Positions 8,900-16,923 of a DNA stretch of 64,000 nt are shown here, piece by piece (position 1 is the stretch's first letter; each line of letters begins with the position of its first letter). A program made the translations under genes and the position numbers. Below the pieces are notes generated by a model, which was not told where the DNA came from, made no database searches, and saw nothing but the letters and a program-made list of their open reading frames with translations. The DNA lies in assembly GCF_001591365.1 (NCBI RefSeq), contig NZ_BCUT01000002.1, forward strand, positions 124,001-188,000, written 5' to 3'. This DNA comes from Variovorax paradoxus NBRC 15149 (GTDB taxonomy: Bacteria; Pseudomonadota; Gammaproteobacteria; Burkholderiales; Burkholderiaceae_C).

Positions 8900-10248
8900 T
8901 GCCGCCGCGCCGCACCGAACGCCCGAGGGCAGCGCCGCATGGCGTGGATGACGCCACCTGGCTGGACGTGATCCAGAAGATGGACGAGGTCTATTCGCAG
9001 CTGGTTCAGGACGAGGTCGAGCTCGAGAAGAAGAACGAGGAACTCGAGCAATCGCAGCAGTTCATCTTCAGCATCCTGTCCGCCATGTCGGACGTGCTGC
9101 TGGTCTGCACCGAAAAGGGCGAGATCGAGGAGACGAACGCGGCCTTGTGCGAACTGGTCGGCCGCAGCGACGCCGACCTGCGCGGCACCTCCCTCCTCGC
9201 CCTGCTGGCGGACGCCGGCAGCATCGCGCGGGCGCATGCGGTGCTCATGAACGCCAGCCCCACCCGGCGCGGCGAGACGATCGAGCTGAACCTGTTCGCC
9301 GCCGACGGAAGCAGCGTGCCGGTCGACGCCAACTGCACCCCGCGCGCCACGCCTTCGGGCCGCCGTGTCGGCACGGTGTTCGTCGCGCGGCCGACGGCCG
9401 AACTGCGCCGCGCCTACCAGGAGCTGCGCTCGGCGCACGAGGCGCTCAAGCAGACCCAGCAGCAGCTACTGCATTCGGAAAAGATGGCGTCGCTGGGCCG
9501 GCTGGTGGCGGGCGTGGCGCACGAACTCAACAACCCGATCAGCTTCGTGCTCGGCAACGTGCATGCGCTGAGTCGCTACAGCGACAAGCTGCGCACCTAC
9601 ATGGCGGCCGTTCACGAGGACAAGGACCCGCAGGCCCTGCTCGAACTGCGCACCCGGCTTCGCATCGAGCATCTTCTGGATGACCTGCCGTCGCTCATCG
9701 AGGGCACGCTGGAGGGCGCGCAGCGCACCGCGGCCATCGTGAACGGCTTGAAGAGGTTCTCGGCCATGGATCCGGAAGAACGGAAACGCGTGGACCTCAA
9801 CGACGTGGCCGAACGTGCCATTCTCTGGGTGTCCAAAGGCACGTCGCAGCCGCTGAAGGTCGATTGGCAGCCGGCTTCGCCATGCCTCGTCGAAGGCAGC
9901 CTCGGACAATTGCAGCAGGTCGTGATGAACCTGATCCAGAACGCCGTGGATGCGGCCAGCACGGCCCAGCCTCCGCGTGCGCCGCATCTGTGGATCCATG
10001 CCCGTGCCGGCGCCACGAACAACCTGCTGTCCGTGCGCGACAACGGACCGGGGATCGCACCGGAATTGCTGTCCCGAATCTTCGATCCGTTCTTCACCAC
10101 CAAGCCGGTCGGCAAGGGCACCGGGCTCGGGCTGTCCATCAGCTACGGGATCATCGAGCAGCATGGCGGAACGTTGCGCGTTCGCAATCACCCGGAAGGC
10201 GGTGCGGAGTTCACGGTCGAGTTGCCTGCAGTGAACGGAGCGAGCTGA
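8899..10248 (+). CDS. hoxJ: HoxJ, H2-signalling histidine kinase
   Basis: The 449-residue kinase has an N-terminal coiled-coil-like segment (residues ~25-55), a PAS domain (~57-170), a HisKA segment with GVAHELNNPISF (His208) and an HATPase domain with NLIQNAVDA, DNGPGIAPELL and GKGTGLGLS. No membrane segment was seen, so it is a soluble kinase that can dock with HoxBC through the PAS part. All ATP-binding boxes look intact. The start forms TGATG with the hoxC stop. This is the last gene of the hydrogenase run. Confidence 0.93.
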   Translation: MPPRRTERPRAAPHGVDDATWLDVIQKMDEVYSQLVQDEVELEKKNEELEQSQQFIFSILSAMSDVLLVCTEKGEIEETNAALCELVGRSDADLRGTSLLALLADAGSIARAHAVLMNASPTRRGETIELNLFAADGSSVPVDANCTPRATPSGRRVGTVFVARPTAELRRAYQELRSAHEALKQTQQQLLHSEKMASLGRLVAGVAHELNNPISFVLGNVHALSRYSDKLRTYMAAVHEDKDPQALLELRTRLRIEHLLDDLPSLIEGTLEGAQRTAAIVNGLKRFSAMDPEERKRVDLNDVAERAILWVSKGTSQPLKVDWQPASPCLVEGSLGQLQQVVMNLIQNAVDAASTAQPPRAPHLWIHARAGATNNLLSVRDNGPGIAPELLSRIFDPFFTTKPVGKGTGLGLSISYGIIEQHGGTLRVRNHPEGGAEFTVELPAVNGAS

Positions 10249-10266
10249 AGCCGCCGCTCGCTGGAA

Positions 10267-10323
10267 TCAGTGGATTTCGCCCAGTGCCCGGCGCACCAAT
10301 TCGTCCGCCGCACCCGGCCTGAG
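10267..10323 (-). pseudogene. Remnant of a denD-like epimerase C-terminus
   Basis: Read on the minus strand, about 18 codons give LRPGAADELVRRALGEIH and then a stop. This closely matches the end of the intact DenD-like protein at 14980-15921 (LRDDGSADDLVRRALGEIN), apart from a two-residue gap and a few changes. Nothing recognisable of the rest of the gene lies upstream. It is a truncated fragment sitting between hoxJ and a broken AraC gene. Confidence 0.7.
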
Positions 10324-10545
10324 TAGGCCGCTCGCCCTTGGGCTGGTTGATCTGACAACAACAATACCTTGCCGTACTTCCACAGAGTCCACGGCAAGAA
10401 ACCTGAACTCCGACTGGCAAGCAGCGAAGGTGGGTCTGTCTCGCGGCCACTTCTTCGCCTTGTTTTCGCGAGCAGCTCAACATGACGCCGCAGGTTTTCT
10501 GGAGTGGCGTACGGGTCGAAGAAGCCATGCGACGTGTGGCCGAAG

Positions 10546-10551
10546 GCAGCG
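10546..10551. repeat. Target-site duplication, left copy
   Basis: GCAGCG here is repeated at 11845-11850, directly flanking both ends of the IS481-family element. Removing the IS and one copy restores the AraC reading frame across the join. Confidence 0.85.
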
Positions 10552-10601
10552 TGTATGGACCGGGGACCTGGGTAACAGGTGTGCGGGGACATAGGAAACA
10601 C
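10552..10601. repeat. IS terminal inverted repeat, left
   Basis: These 50 bases are the exact reverse complement of 11795-11844. Identity stops just inside (next bases CTTGG here against TTTTG in the other arm). Confidence 0.92.
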
Positions 10602-10610
10602 CTTGGATGC

Positions 10611-11762
10611 TCAGGTTGTGGTGGTGGGGTTGCGCAGATCCAGCCGCATGAAGCGATGATGGCAGAAGAAGGCGTCGAAGCAGCCGTCAACCTTGGGGTC
10701 CGGCCGCATCGCCACGGGCAGCCTGTGCAAGGCACTGGACAGGCGCAGCTTGCGACCCTCGAAGTGCACCCAGCCGTTCCAGCCCACCGTGAGCACCTGG
10801 TCATCGGGTCCATATTCGATCGGTGCCAGCACGGCAGGCAGGGCCCGAGGGCTCACCTGATAGCGCGTTGCTGGCGTTTGCATGCCCAGCGCCTCGTGCG
10901 GGCGCTCGTGGCTGTACACGCTGCGCCAGTGCTCGAAGGCATCCTGGGCCTGGGCCAGGTTCACGAAGCTGCGCCCATTGATCACCTCGGCCTTGAGCGA
11001 ACGGTGGAAGCGCTCCAATTAGCCGTTGGTCTGCGGGTGGTAGGGCGCGCTGTGGCTGATGCGAACGCCCAAGCGAATGAGCCACACGCTGAGTGCCGAC
11101 AGCCCATGTTCGGCCTTGGCGGGACTGCCCCAGGGCGCGCCGTTGTCGGCGTTGATGCGTACGGGCAAGCCGTAGCGCAGGAACACCTGCTGCAGATGAT
11201 CCTGTACGCGAGTGGTGTTCGTCTGGGAGCACGCGGCGATCGTCAGGTTGAAGCGCGAGTGATCGTCAATCACCGTCAGCGGATGGCAGCGCCCCGCGCC
11301 CGTCTCGAAGTAGCCCTTGAAGTCGATCTGCCACAGGGCGTTGGGGAGCTCGTGCTCGAAGCGTTGCCAATGCTCGGCCGCCTGGCTGGCTTCAGGGGTG
11401 ATCAGTCCGTGGCGATGCAGGATGCCGGTGATGGTGCTGGGTGCGGGCACGCCGCTGAAGCCCAGATCGCTCAGGCGCTGGGCGATCTTGCGTCCGCCCC
11501 AGCGAGGGTGCTGGCGGCGCAGTTCGACAACGGCTTGCTCGATCACAGCGCTGCTGCGCGCAGGACTGTGGTGCGGGCGGGTGCTGCGCGGCGTGCACGC
11601 ATCGCCCATGCCTTGGAGTGCATGGCGGCGCAGCAGCGCGTAGCCAGTCTTGGGGCTGATGCCAAAGCGCCGGCACAGTTCGCGGCGGTTGGCTCCTTCT
11701 TGCAAGGCCAGTTCCAGGAATTCGCGTTTGGTGTCCATCAGGTCTCTCGGTTGCCAGGGCAT
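10611..11762 (-). pseudogene. IS481-family transposase with internal stop
   Basis: The frame starts MPWQPRDLMDTKREFLELAL, the usual start of these transposases, with a helix-turn-helix (RRELCRRFGISPKTGYALL). The catalytic rve domain follows (WQIDFKGYF, TVIDDHSRF, YHPQTNG). An in-frame TAA at about 11021 separates QTNG from LERFHRSLKAEV, where functional relatives have a Lys codon. The remainder continues in the same frame to a C-terminal stop at 10611. Restoring one base would give a full-length protein of about 380 residues. Confidence 0.9.
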
Positions 11763-11794
11763 GGGCCACTTCCTCGGACGTCTCGACCTCAAAA

Positions 11795-11844
11795 GTGTTT
11801 CCTATGTCCCCGCACACCTGTTACCCAGGTCCCCGGTCCATACA
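11795..11844. repeat. IS terminal inverted repeat, right
   Basis: This is the right 50-bp arm, the perfect reverse complement of 10552-10601. It is followed directly by the second GCAGCG target copy. Confidence 0.92.
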
Positions 11845-11850
11845 GCAGCG
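11845..11850. repeat. Target-site duplication, right copy
   Basis: This is the second GCAGCG copy, directly after the right IS end. The AraC frame continues straight from it. Confidence 0.85.
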
Positions 11851-12118
11851 CATTGACAGATGTCGCGCTGGACCTCGGCTTCTCCGCCCCGGGAAACTTC
11901 TCGCGCTTCTTCAAAGAGCACACCGGCGTCTCGCCGTCGATCTTCAAGCGAGCCGCACGCGAACCTTCGCCGGCGGCAGTAACCGGAATTCCGCGGGAGC
12001 AGAGCAACTACCTGTGCGCTGATGCTGGCTGCCTCTACGGCTCCAGGCGAGCACTGGAGCCGCAGCCTGACAGGCCGTTCCTGCGGTACTCCCACGCGCA
12101 ATACCGGGCTCCGCGAAG

Positions 12119-13102
12119 TTACTCGACCTTGCCGATCCGCTGGACCACCTTCGCCATCGACTCAGCGTCCTTCGCAACGAATTTCTCGAACTCGGGCGCA
12201 TCGAGATACTGGACGTAGGTTCCGGCGGCTTGCAACGACTGGACCGCGCGCGCGTCGTTCGCAGCGAACTTTGCGGCTTCGCGCAATTTGTTGATGACGG
12301 CGTCTGGCGTCGATGCGGGGACGAATACGCCGGTCCATTGCGAATAGGTGACGGGCACGCCCAGCTCCTTCAGGCTCGGCACGTCGGGAAGCGTTGGAAT
12401 GCGGCCATCGCCCCATTGCGCGAGTGCACGCAACTTGCCTGCCTGGATCTGCCCTGCAACGGTCGATGGTCCCGTCGCGACGGCATCCACCTGGCCGCCG
12501 AGAAGTGCTACCACCGCCGGGCCTGCACCGGTATAGGGAATGTGCAGCATGGACGTGTTCGTGGCAGCTTTCAGCTGCTCGAGCGGCACATGCATCGTTC
12601 CATAGTTCCCGGAAGAGCCGAAGGTATAGCCACCCGGCTTCTGCCGCAGCGCTGCCGTGAACTGCTTGAAGTCCTTCCAGGGACTGTCGGCCTGGACGAC
12701 GAGAACAACGGGATCCGCGGTGAAGCGCGCAACGGGCTTCAGCTGTTTGAGTTCGAACATGGGCTTGCGCTGAAGAACGGTGTCCGCCTCGGGCAAAACC
12801 ACGATGGAGGCAAGCGCCATCAGTACCGTGTACCCATCGGGCTTTGCCTTGGCGACCTGCGACATGCCCACTCCGCCGCCCGCACCGGCCTTGTTCTCGA
12901 TCACGATGGGCTGTTTCAGGTAGCGCCCCATGGCTTCCGCCACTGGCCGGGCAGCGATGTCGGCCACACCGCCAGGCGGAAAGGGCACGACCATCGTGAT
13001 CGGCTTCGAGGGATAGGCCTCCTGAGCTGCGACCGGCGCACCGGCAAGCAGTGCAGCTGCGGCCAGGGCTGCCAAGCCCCAAGGGTTCTTTGAATCGATC
13101 AT
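12119..13102 (-). CDS. Bug-family periplasmic solute receptor
   Basis: This 327-residue TctC/Bug protein has an N-terminal signal peptide ending near APVAAQEAYPS. The family hallmarks follow: YPSKPITMVVPFPPGGVADI, IVIENKAGAGGGVG, a DGYTVLMA loop and LHIPYTGAGPAV. Bug receptors bind small carboxylates and normally feed TctAB permeases or act as solute sensors; no tctA or tctB is visible in this window. It sits 53 bases after the FAH-family gene in the same direction, so the two are likely co-transcribed, with this protein collecting the substrate of that hydrolase. Confidence 0.92.
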   Translation of the reverse strand: MIDSKNPWGLAALAAAALLAGAPVAAQEAYPSKPITMVVPFPPGGVADIAARPVAEAMGRYLKQPIVIENKAGAGGGVGMSQVAKAKPDGYTVLMALASIVVLPEADTVLQRKPMFELKQLKPVARFTADPVVLVVQADSPWKDFKQFTAALRQKPGGYTFGSSGNYGTMHVPLEQLKAATNTSMLHIPYTGAGPAVVALLGGQVDAVATGPSTVAGQIQAGKLRALAQWGDGRIPTLPDVPSLKELGVPVTYSQWTGVFVPASTPDAVINKLREAAKFAANDARAVQSLQAAGTYVQYLDAPEFEKFVAKDAESMAKVVQRIGKVE

Positions 13103-13155
13103 CGAGTTGTCTCCGTTGTTGGTCTATTTGTCGGACGCGCAGGGCTGCGCCGCAG

Positions 13156-14037
13156 TCACCTGGTGCGAACGCGGTTGTTCAGTTCGCCGAGCCCCGTCAC
13201 CGCGACGCGAACGAGGTCGCCGTCCTGCAGGAACTTGGGGGGCGTATGGCCGATACCGACACCGACGGGCGTGCCGGTCGCGATGATGTCGCCTGGCAGC
13301 AATGTCATTGCCTTCGACAGCGTGGCGATCAAGGTCGGAACGTCAAAGATGAGGTCCGTCAGCACGCCGTTCTGGCGCAGTTCGCCATTCACCCATGTCT
13401 GGACCTTGAGCGAAGCGGCGGGCGACTCGTCCGATGTCGCAATCCATGGACCCACGGGACAAAAGGTGTCGAGCGACTTGCCCAGGAACCATTGCGCGTG
13501 GTTCTTCTGCAGGTCACGTGCCGTCACGTCGTTGAGCGCGATGAAACCAAAGACCTTGCCGAGCGCATCGGCCGGGGCGACGTTGCGGCACTCTGCTCCG
13601 ATCACCACGCCGATTTCGCCTTCGTAGTCGACCGACGAGGTGTGGGCCGGGTCGAAACGGATGTCGTCGGTGGGACCGGCGAGCGAGGTCGTGGCCTTGG
13701 TGAAGATCTGCGGAAAGGCCGGGACTGCGGCAGCGCCGCTGGTGGCATTGAATCCGCTCTTGTCGAACTCGGTGGCGTGCTCGATGTAGTTCTTGCCTAC
13801 CGCGAAGATGTTCCGCACAGGAACGGGAATCGGCGAGAGGAAGGTGACGTCGACGAAGTTGGCCTCGCCATCCCTGAGTGCCTCGAGTTCCGCTGCTGTG
13901 ATCCGGCGCTCGATCACGGCCTGCACCGGGTTCAGATGATTCGAAAAAACGCCGCCGACGAATGTGACCTTGCTGCCCGCCTCGTCGACCAAGACCATGC
14001 GCACCCGACCCTGATGAGAAACACGTCCGATTTTCAT
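13156..14037 (-). CDS. Fumarylacetoacetate hydrolase-family enzyme
   Basis: The 293-residue protein has the FAH fold metal site: NIFAVGKNYIEHATEF, then DYEGEIGVVIG with two acidic ligands, and ALNDVTARD. The end has GTPVGVGIGHTPP, typical of 2-hydroxyhepta-2,4-diene-1,7-dioate isomerase or acylpyruvase relatives. The ATG at 14037 (MKIGRVSHQG) is preferred over an upstream in-frame start that would overlap the operator. It should cleave or decarboxylate a 2-oxo or acylpyruvate acid; the substrate cannot be read from sequence. Expression is likely controlled by the divergent GntR gene through the palindrome at 14044-14102. Confidence 0.88.
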   Translation of the reverse strand: MKIGRVSHQGRVRMVLVDEAGSKVTFVGGVFSNHLNPVQAVIERRITAAELEALRDGEANFVDVTFLSPIPVPVRNIFAVGKNYIEHATEFDKSGFNATSGAAAVPAFPQIFTKATTSLAGPTDDIRFDPAHTSSVDYEGEIGVVIGAECRNVAPADALGKVFGFIALNDVTARDLQKNHAQWFLGKSLDTFCPVGPWIATSDESPAASLKVQTWVNGELRQNGVLTDLIFDVPTLIATLSKAMTLLPGDIIATGTPVGVGIGHTPPKFLQDGDLVRVAVTGLGELNNRVRTR

Positions 14038-14043
14038 ATCGCT

Positions 14044-14102
14044 CCAATTGGTTCTAGAGCCAAACCAATTTGGCCCTATCATCCCATTCTAGAACCAATT
14101 GG
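14044..14102. promoter_or_regulatory. Perfect 15-bp inverted repeat operator
   Basis: CCAATTGGTTCTAGA at 14044-14058 is the exact reverse complement of TCTAGAACCAATTGG at 14088-14102, with 29 bases between. More ATTGG/CCAAT half-sites lie inside the spacer (CCAAACCAATTTGG) and at about 14178 (GATTGGTTG). It lies between the divergent FAH and GntR genes, so it is the likely GntR binding site controlling both. Confidence 0.75.
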
Positions 14103-14243
14103 ATGCGAGAAGACTCTCCTTTGTCCCAGTCATTTTCAAGGCATTAGCCGCTGATATGCGAATTCAAGATTGGGCCTGATTGGTTGAACTTGAGCCGACT
14201 CGGACAACGCTTTGCTATGATTTCGGGCATTCAAGGAACGACG

Positions 14244-14927
14244 ATGGACCACGCGGCGGTATTGAGGGACGCAATCCTCGGCAAGCTCAAGAGCGGCGAA
14301 TGGCGCCAAGGCCACAGGATCGCCACCGAGCGCCAACTCAGCGAGTCCTTCGGGATCGGTCGCTCGACGGTTCGGCGCGTCCTGGCGCAACTCAAGGTCG
14401 CAGGTGTCATCACGCAAACCGTTGGAAGCGGAACCTATGTGAGCGAAGCCTTCGATCCTGCGACCCTCGGAGAAGGAATGCCATCGGGCTTGGCAAGCAT
14501 CTCGGGATCGGTCAGCCCGGCGGAACTCATGGAGGCCAGACTCGCGATCGAACCGAGCATTGTCGAAATGATCATCCGCAATGCCTCGCAGAACGACTTC
14601 GCGAAGATGGCGAAGTGCTGCGACAAGGCGGAGGCTGCCGCCAGCATGGAGGAATTCGAGATCTGGGATGGCCAGCTTCACGCAACGATCGCCCTCGCCG
14701 CACACAACTCCCTCGTCACCAACATCTTCCAGTTGATCAACCAGGCACGGGCACAGGACGATTGGGGGGCGCTGAAGCGCCACAGCCTTTCCACCGAGCG
14801 ACGCCTGTCCTATCAAATTGAGCACCGGCAAATCGTGGGCGCCCTGACCGACCGAGACCTGGTGCGCGCGACGGCATGTGTCCGGGATCACCTATTGCAC
14901 GTGCGGAGAAATCTGCTGGGCTCATAG
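14244..14927 (+). CDS. GntR/FadR-subfamily transcriptional regulator (FCD)
   Basis: This is a 227-residue regulator. The winged helix-turn-helix spans ~15-75 (IATERQLSESFGIGRSTVRR, then GVITQTVGSGTYV). An all-helical FCD ligand domain follows, with WDGQLHATIALAAHN and a late EHRQIVGAL as candidate metal or ligand-binding residues. ATG at 14244 is chosen because AAGGAA stands seven bases upstream; other in-frame starts are TTG 14184 and ATG 14217. It is divergent from the FAH/Bug pair and most likely represses it until a carboxylic acid binds. Confidence 0.88.
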   Translation: MDHAAVLRDAILGKLKSGEWRQGHRIATERQLSESFGIGRSTVRRVLAQLKVAGVITQTVGSGTYVSEAFDPATLGEGMPSGLASISGSVSPAELMEARLAIEPSIVEMIIRNASQNDFAKMAKCCDKAEAAASMEEFEIWDGQLHATIALAAHNSLVTNIFQLINQARAQDDWGALKRHSLSTERRLSYQIEHRQIVGALTDRDLVRATACVRDHLLHVRRNLLGS

Positions 14928-14938
14928 GTCATCCGAAC

Positions 14939-14959
14939 CGGGCCGGACTTTTCGGCCCG
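14939..14959. terminator. Possible convergent terminator hairpin
   Basis: CGGGCCG and CGGCCCG form a 7-bp stem around a 7-base loop (GACTTTT) between the convergent GntR and DenD-like genes. There is no U-run after the stem, so termination is only plausible. Confidence 0.35.
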
Positions 14960-14979
14960 CGTTGGAGCGGCGCTTCGGA

Positions 14980-15921
14980 TCAGTTGATCTCACCAAGTGC
15001 GCGGCGCACCAAGTCATCCGCCGAGCCATCGTCTCGCAATCCTAGTGCGCGGGCCGATGCATCGTCGAGGCGCGGATAGCGGCCGAACACCGCCTCCACC
15101 TCAGGGCGAGGCTGGAATGACACCAAACCGCGACGGGATTCGCCGTAGCGTGCCGAGCACGTATCGATGATGTCCCCGATCGAGAGACGCAGCACGGGCA
15201 GCGGCCAAGCCCCCCCCGGGTCGGCGCGCGAGGCATCCATGACTGCCGCATGGACCAGGTTCTCGGCGCAGCGCTGCGCCGACATCCACCACGCCGTGGC
15301 CTCGGGGCCTACGGGGCAGGTGAAGGTTTCGCCGGCCTTGAGCGCGTGCAGGATGTCGCTCATGAATGCGGAGGAAAGCCCCGCGCTGGTCTTCGCGCGG
15401 GCGACGATGCCGGGGAGCCGGACCGATCGGCCGTCCAGAAGACCGCGACGCGTGAAGTCCGCCAGCAGGATCTCGCACACCTGCTTGTGTGCGCCGTAGG
15501 TGAGCGGAGGTCGCAATGGCGTCCTCGGCGTGACAAGGTCCGGCAGGTCGGTGCCGTACACCGCGATGCTGCTCGCATACACGACCGTGGGCCGGGTGCC
15601 GCTCGCAGCCAGGGCCTCGAACAACGAAAGCGATGCGTCGAGGTTGACCCGTCGGCCGAGCGCGTAGTCGGCTTCGGACGCACCTCCAGGGACTGCCGCG
15701 AGGTGAAAGATCACGTCGGGCCGGAACGTTGCGACCTTTGCCATCACGGCAGGCTGCGTGAGATCACCGCGGATGGCGGTCTCCCCTGCCGTCTCCGGCA
15801 AGGCCTGGTCGGCGAGCGCCAGTGCTTCGATGCGCCGGCCGCCGAGTTCGCCGCGCTCACGCAGCAGGTCGGCGAGGTGGGCCCCGATGAAGCCGCCACC
15901 GCCGGTGATAAGGACTCGCAT
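14980..15921 (-). CDS. denD: DenD-like NAD-dependent epimerase/dehydrogenase
   Basis: The 313-residue short-chain dehydrogenase has the extended-SDR NAD motif GGGGFIGAHLAD at the N-terminus, DVIFHLAAVPGGASE, and the catalytic pattern ASSIAVYG with YGAHKQ. These fit D-erythronate dehydrogenase DenD, which oxidises C2 of four-carbon sugar acids with NAD. It is the last gene of a minus-strand run and starts eight bases after the upstream FAH gene ends. The otnC/otnI partners usual for erythronate degradation are absent, so the substrate here may be another hydroxy acid. Confidence 0.78.
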   Translation of the reverse strand: MRVLITGGGGFIGAHLADLLRERGELGGRRIEALALADQALPETAGETAIRGDLTQPAVMAKVATFRPDVIFHLAAVPGGASEADYALGRRVNLDASLSLFEALAASGTRPTVVYASSIAVYGTDLPDLVTPRTPLRPPLTYGAHKQVCEILLADFTRRGLLDGRSVRLPGIVARAKTSAGLSSAFMSDILHALKAGETFTCPVGPEATAWWMSAQRCAENLVHAAVMDASRADPGGAWPLPVLRLSIGDIIDTCSARYGESRRGLVSFQPRPEVEAVFGRYPRLDDASARALGLRDDGSADDLVRRALGEIN

Positions 15922-15929
15922 GGTTCCGC

Positions 15930-16919
15930 TCACGCCTGCGGCGGCGTGGGCGCGCGAACGATGCGCTGGTCGATGGCGCCGAAAACCGGTCCGCCGTCCT
16001 GGCGCGCCTCCATGCGCACGCGGTCGCCGAAGTGCATGAAAGGCGTCCGGGGCGCGCCGTGTTCGATGGCCTCGATGGCACGGCGCTCCGCGATGCAGGC
16101 CGAGCCCTTCTGCCCTCCCGCGTTGGAGACCGTCCCGCTGCCGATGATCGTGCCCGCGGACAGGCGGCGCGTCGCGGCCGCGTGCGCGATCAGCTCGTCG
16201 AAGCCGAAGTTCATCGCACCGCCGTTCGGGTTGCCGAACCACGCGCCGTTGCATTCGACGTGGAGGTCCAGGTGCACGCGCGCATTCCGCCAGTGCTCCC
16301 CAATCTCGTCCGGCGTCACCGCCACCGGAGCGAAGCTGGAGGACGGCTTCGCCTGGAAGAAGCCGAAGCCGGTCTTCATCTCGCGGGGGCCGAAGGCACG
16401 CAGGCTCACGTCGTTGATCTGCACCAGCAGTGCGATGCACCCCCGTGCTAGTTGCGGCGAAGCGCCGAGCGGCACCTCGCGCAGCATCACGCCGTACTCG
16501 CCCTCGAAATCGATGCCATGCGCCTCGTCCGGCAGCGAAACGTCGTCGGTGGGTCCCAGGAAGTCGTCGGATCCGCCCTGGTAGATCAACGGGATCGTCT
16601 CCATGTCGGGGATCGGCGCGAGGTTGAACGCCGTCTCCATCAGGCGGCCGTGGTTCAGGAAGGCGGAGCCGTCGCACCATTGAGGCGCCCTCGGCAGCGG
16701 CGCGGCCGCCTGGCGCGGATCGAATGCGGATGCGCCCTCCACCTGCCCTGCATCGAGCCGGGCATAGAGTTGCTGAAGCCGCGGCTCGCACTCGGCCCAG
16801 CGTTCCAGTGCGTCGAGCAGGGTCGGCGCGATCGCCTGTGCGCTCACTGATCGCTGCAGGTCGCGCGACACCACGACGAGGCCGCCGTCCTTGCCGCCCT
16901 TCAGGGATGCGAGTTTCAT
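15930..16919 (-). CDS. Fumarylacetoacetate hydrolase-family protein (second)
   Basis: The 329-residue protein belongs to the longer FAH branch with its own N-terminal domain (starts MKLASLKGGKDG). The active-site region shows IDFEGEYGVML and LLVQINDVSLR, giving the acidic metal ligands, and GTIIGSGTVSNAGG near the C-terminus. Typical reactions are C-C bond hydrolysis of beta-diketo acids. It is four bases from the cupin gene upstream and eight from the denD-like gene downstream, within one transcription unit. Confidence 0.85.
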   Translation of the reverse strand: MKLASLKGGKDGGLVVVSRDLQRSVSAQAIAPTLLDALERWAECEPRLQQLYARLDAGQVEGASAFDPRQAAAPLPRAPQWCDGSAFLNHGRLMETAFNLAPIPDMETIPLIYQGGSDDFLGPTDDVSLPDEAHGIDFEGEYGVMLREVPLGASPQLARGCIALLVQINDVSLRAFGPREMKTGFGFFQAKPSSSFAPVAVTPDEIGEHWRNARVHLDLHVECNGAWFGNPNGGAMNFGFDELIAHAAATRRLSAGTIIGSGTVSNAGGQKGSACIAERRAIEAIEHGAPRTPFMHFGDRVRMEARQDGGPVFGAIDQRIVRAPTPPQA

Positions 16920-16923
16920 CGCC

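Larger units (their letters stand above)
10552..11844 (-). mobile_element. IS481-family insertion sequence, 1293 bp
   Basis: The element is bounded by perfect 50-bp inverted repeats (10552-10601 and 11795-11844) that begin TGTATGG, and by a 6-bp target duplication. It carries one transposase gene on the minus strand. Repeats starting in TGT and a single rve-type transposase fit IS481. The unmutated ends and duplication suggest a fairly recent insertion. The transposase has an internal stop, so this copy is probably immobile without help from another copy. Confidence 0.93.
10403..12010 (+). pseudogene. AraC-family regulator, frameshifted and IS-interrupted
   Basis: The piece before the insertion encodes LNSDWQAAKVGLSRGHFFALF, then shifts frame at a four-T run (10463-10466) into REQLNMTPQVFWSGVRVEEA. 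One extra T explains the shift. After the IS the frame resumes as ALTDVALDLGFSAPGNFSRF, the second AraC helix-turn-helix. Joining the flanks with one target copy gives VAEGSALTDVALDLGF without a break, so the IS landed inside the DNA-binding domain. The sensory N-terminal domain is missing upstream. The 3' end is uncertain because the frame stays open into the next gene. Confidence 0.85.

Noticed and set aside
10482..12218. 578-codon plus frame running across the IS
   Set aside because: It is a chimera of AraC ends and antisense IS sequence; only its two ends carry real AraC homology.
13514..14047. 177-codon minus frame overlapping the FAH gene
   Set aside because: It is a shifted frame of the FAH gene, which keeps all metal-site motifs in its own frame.
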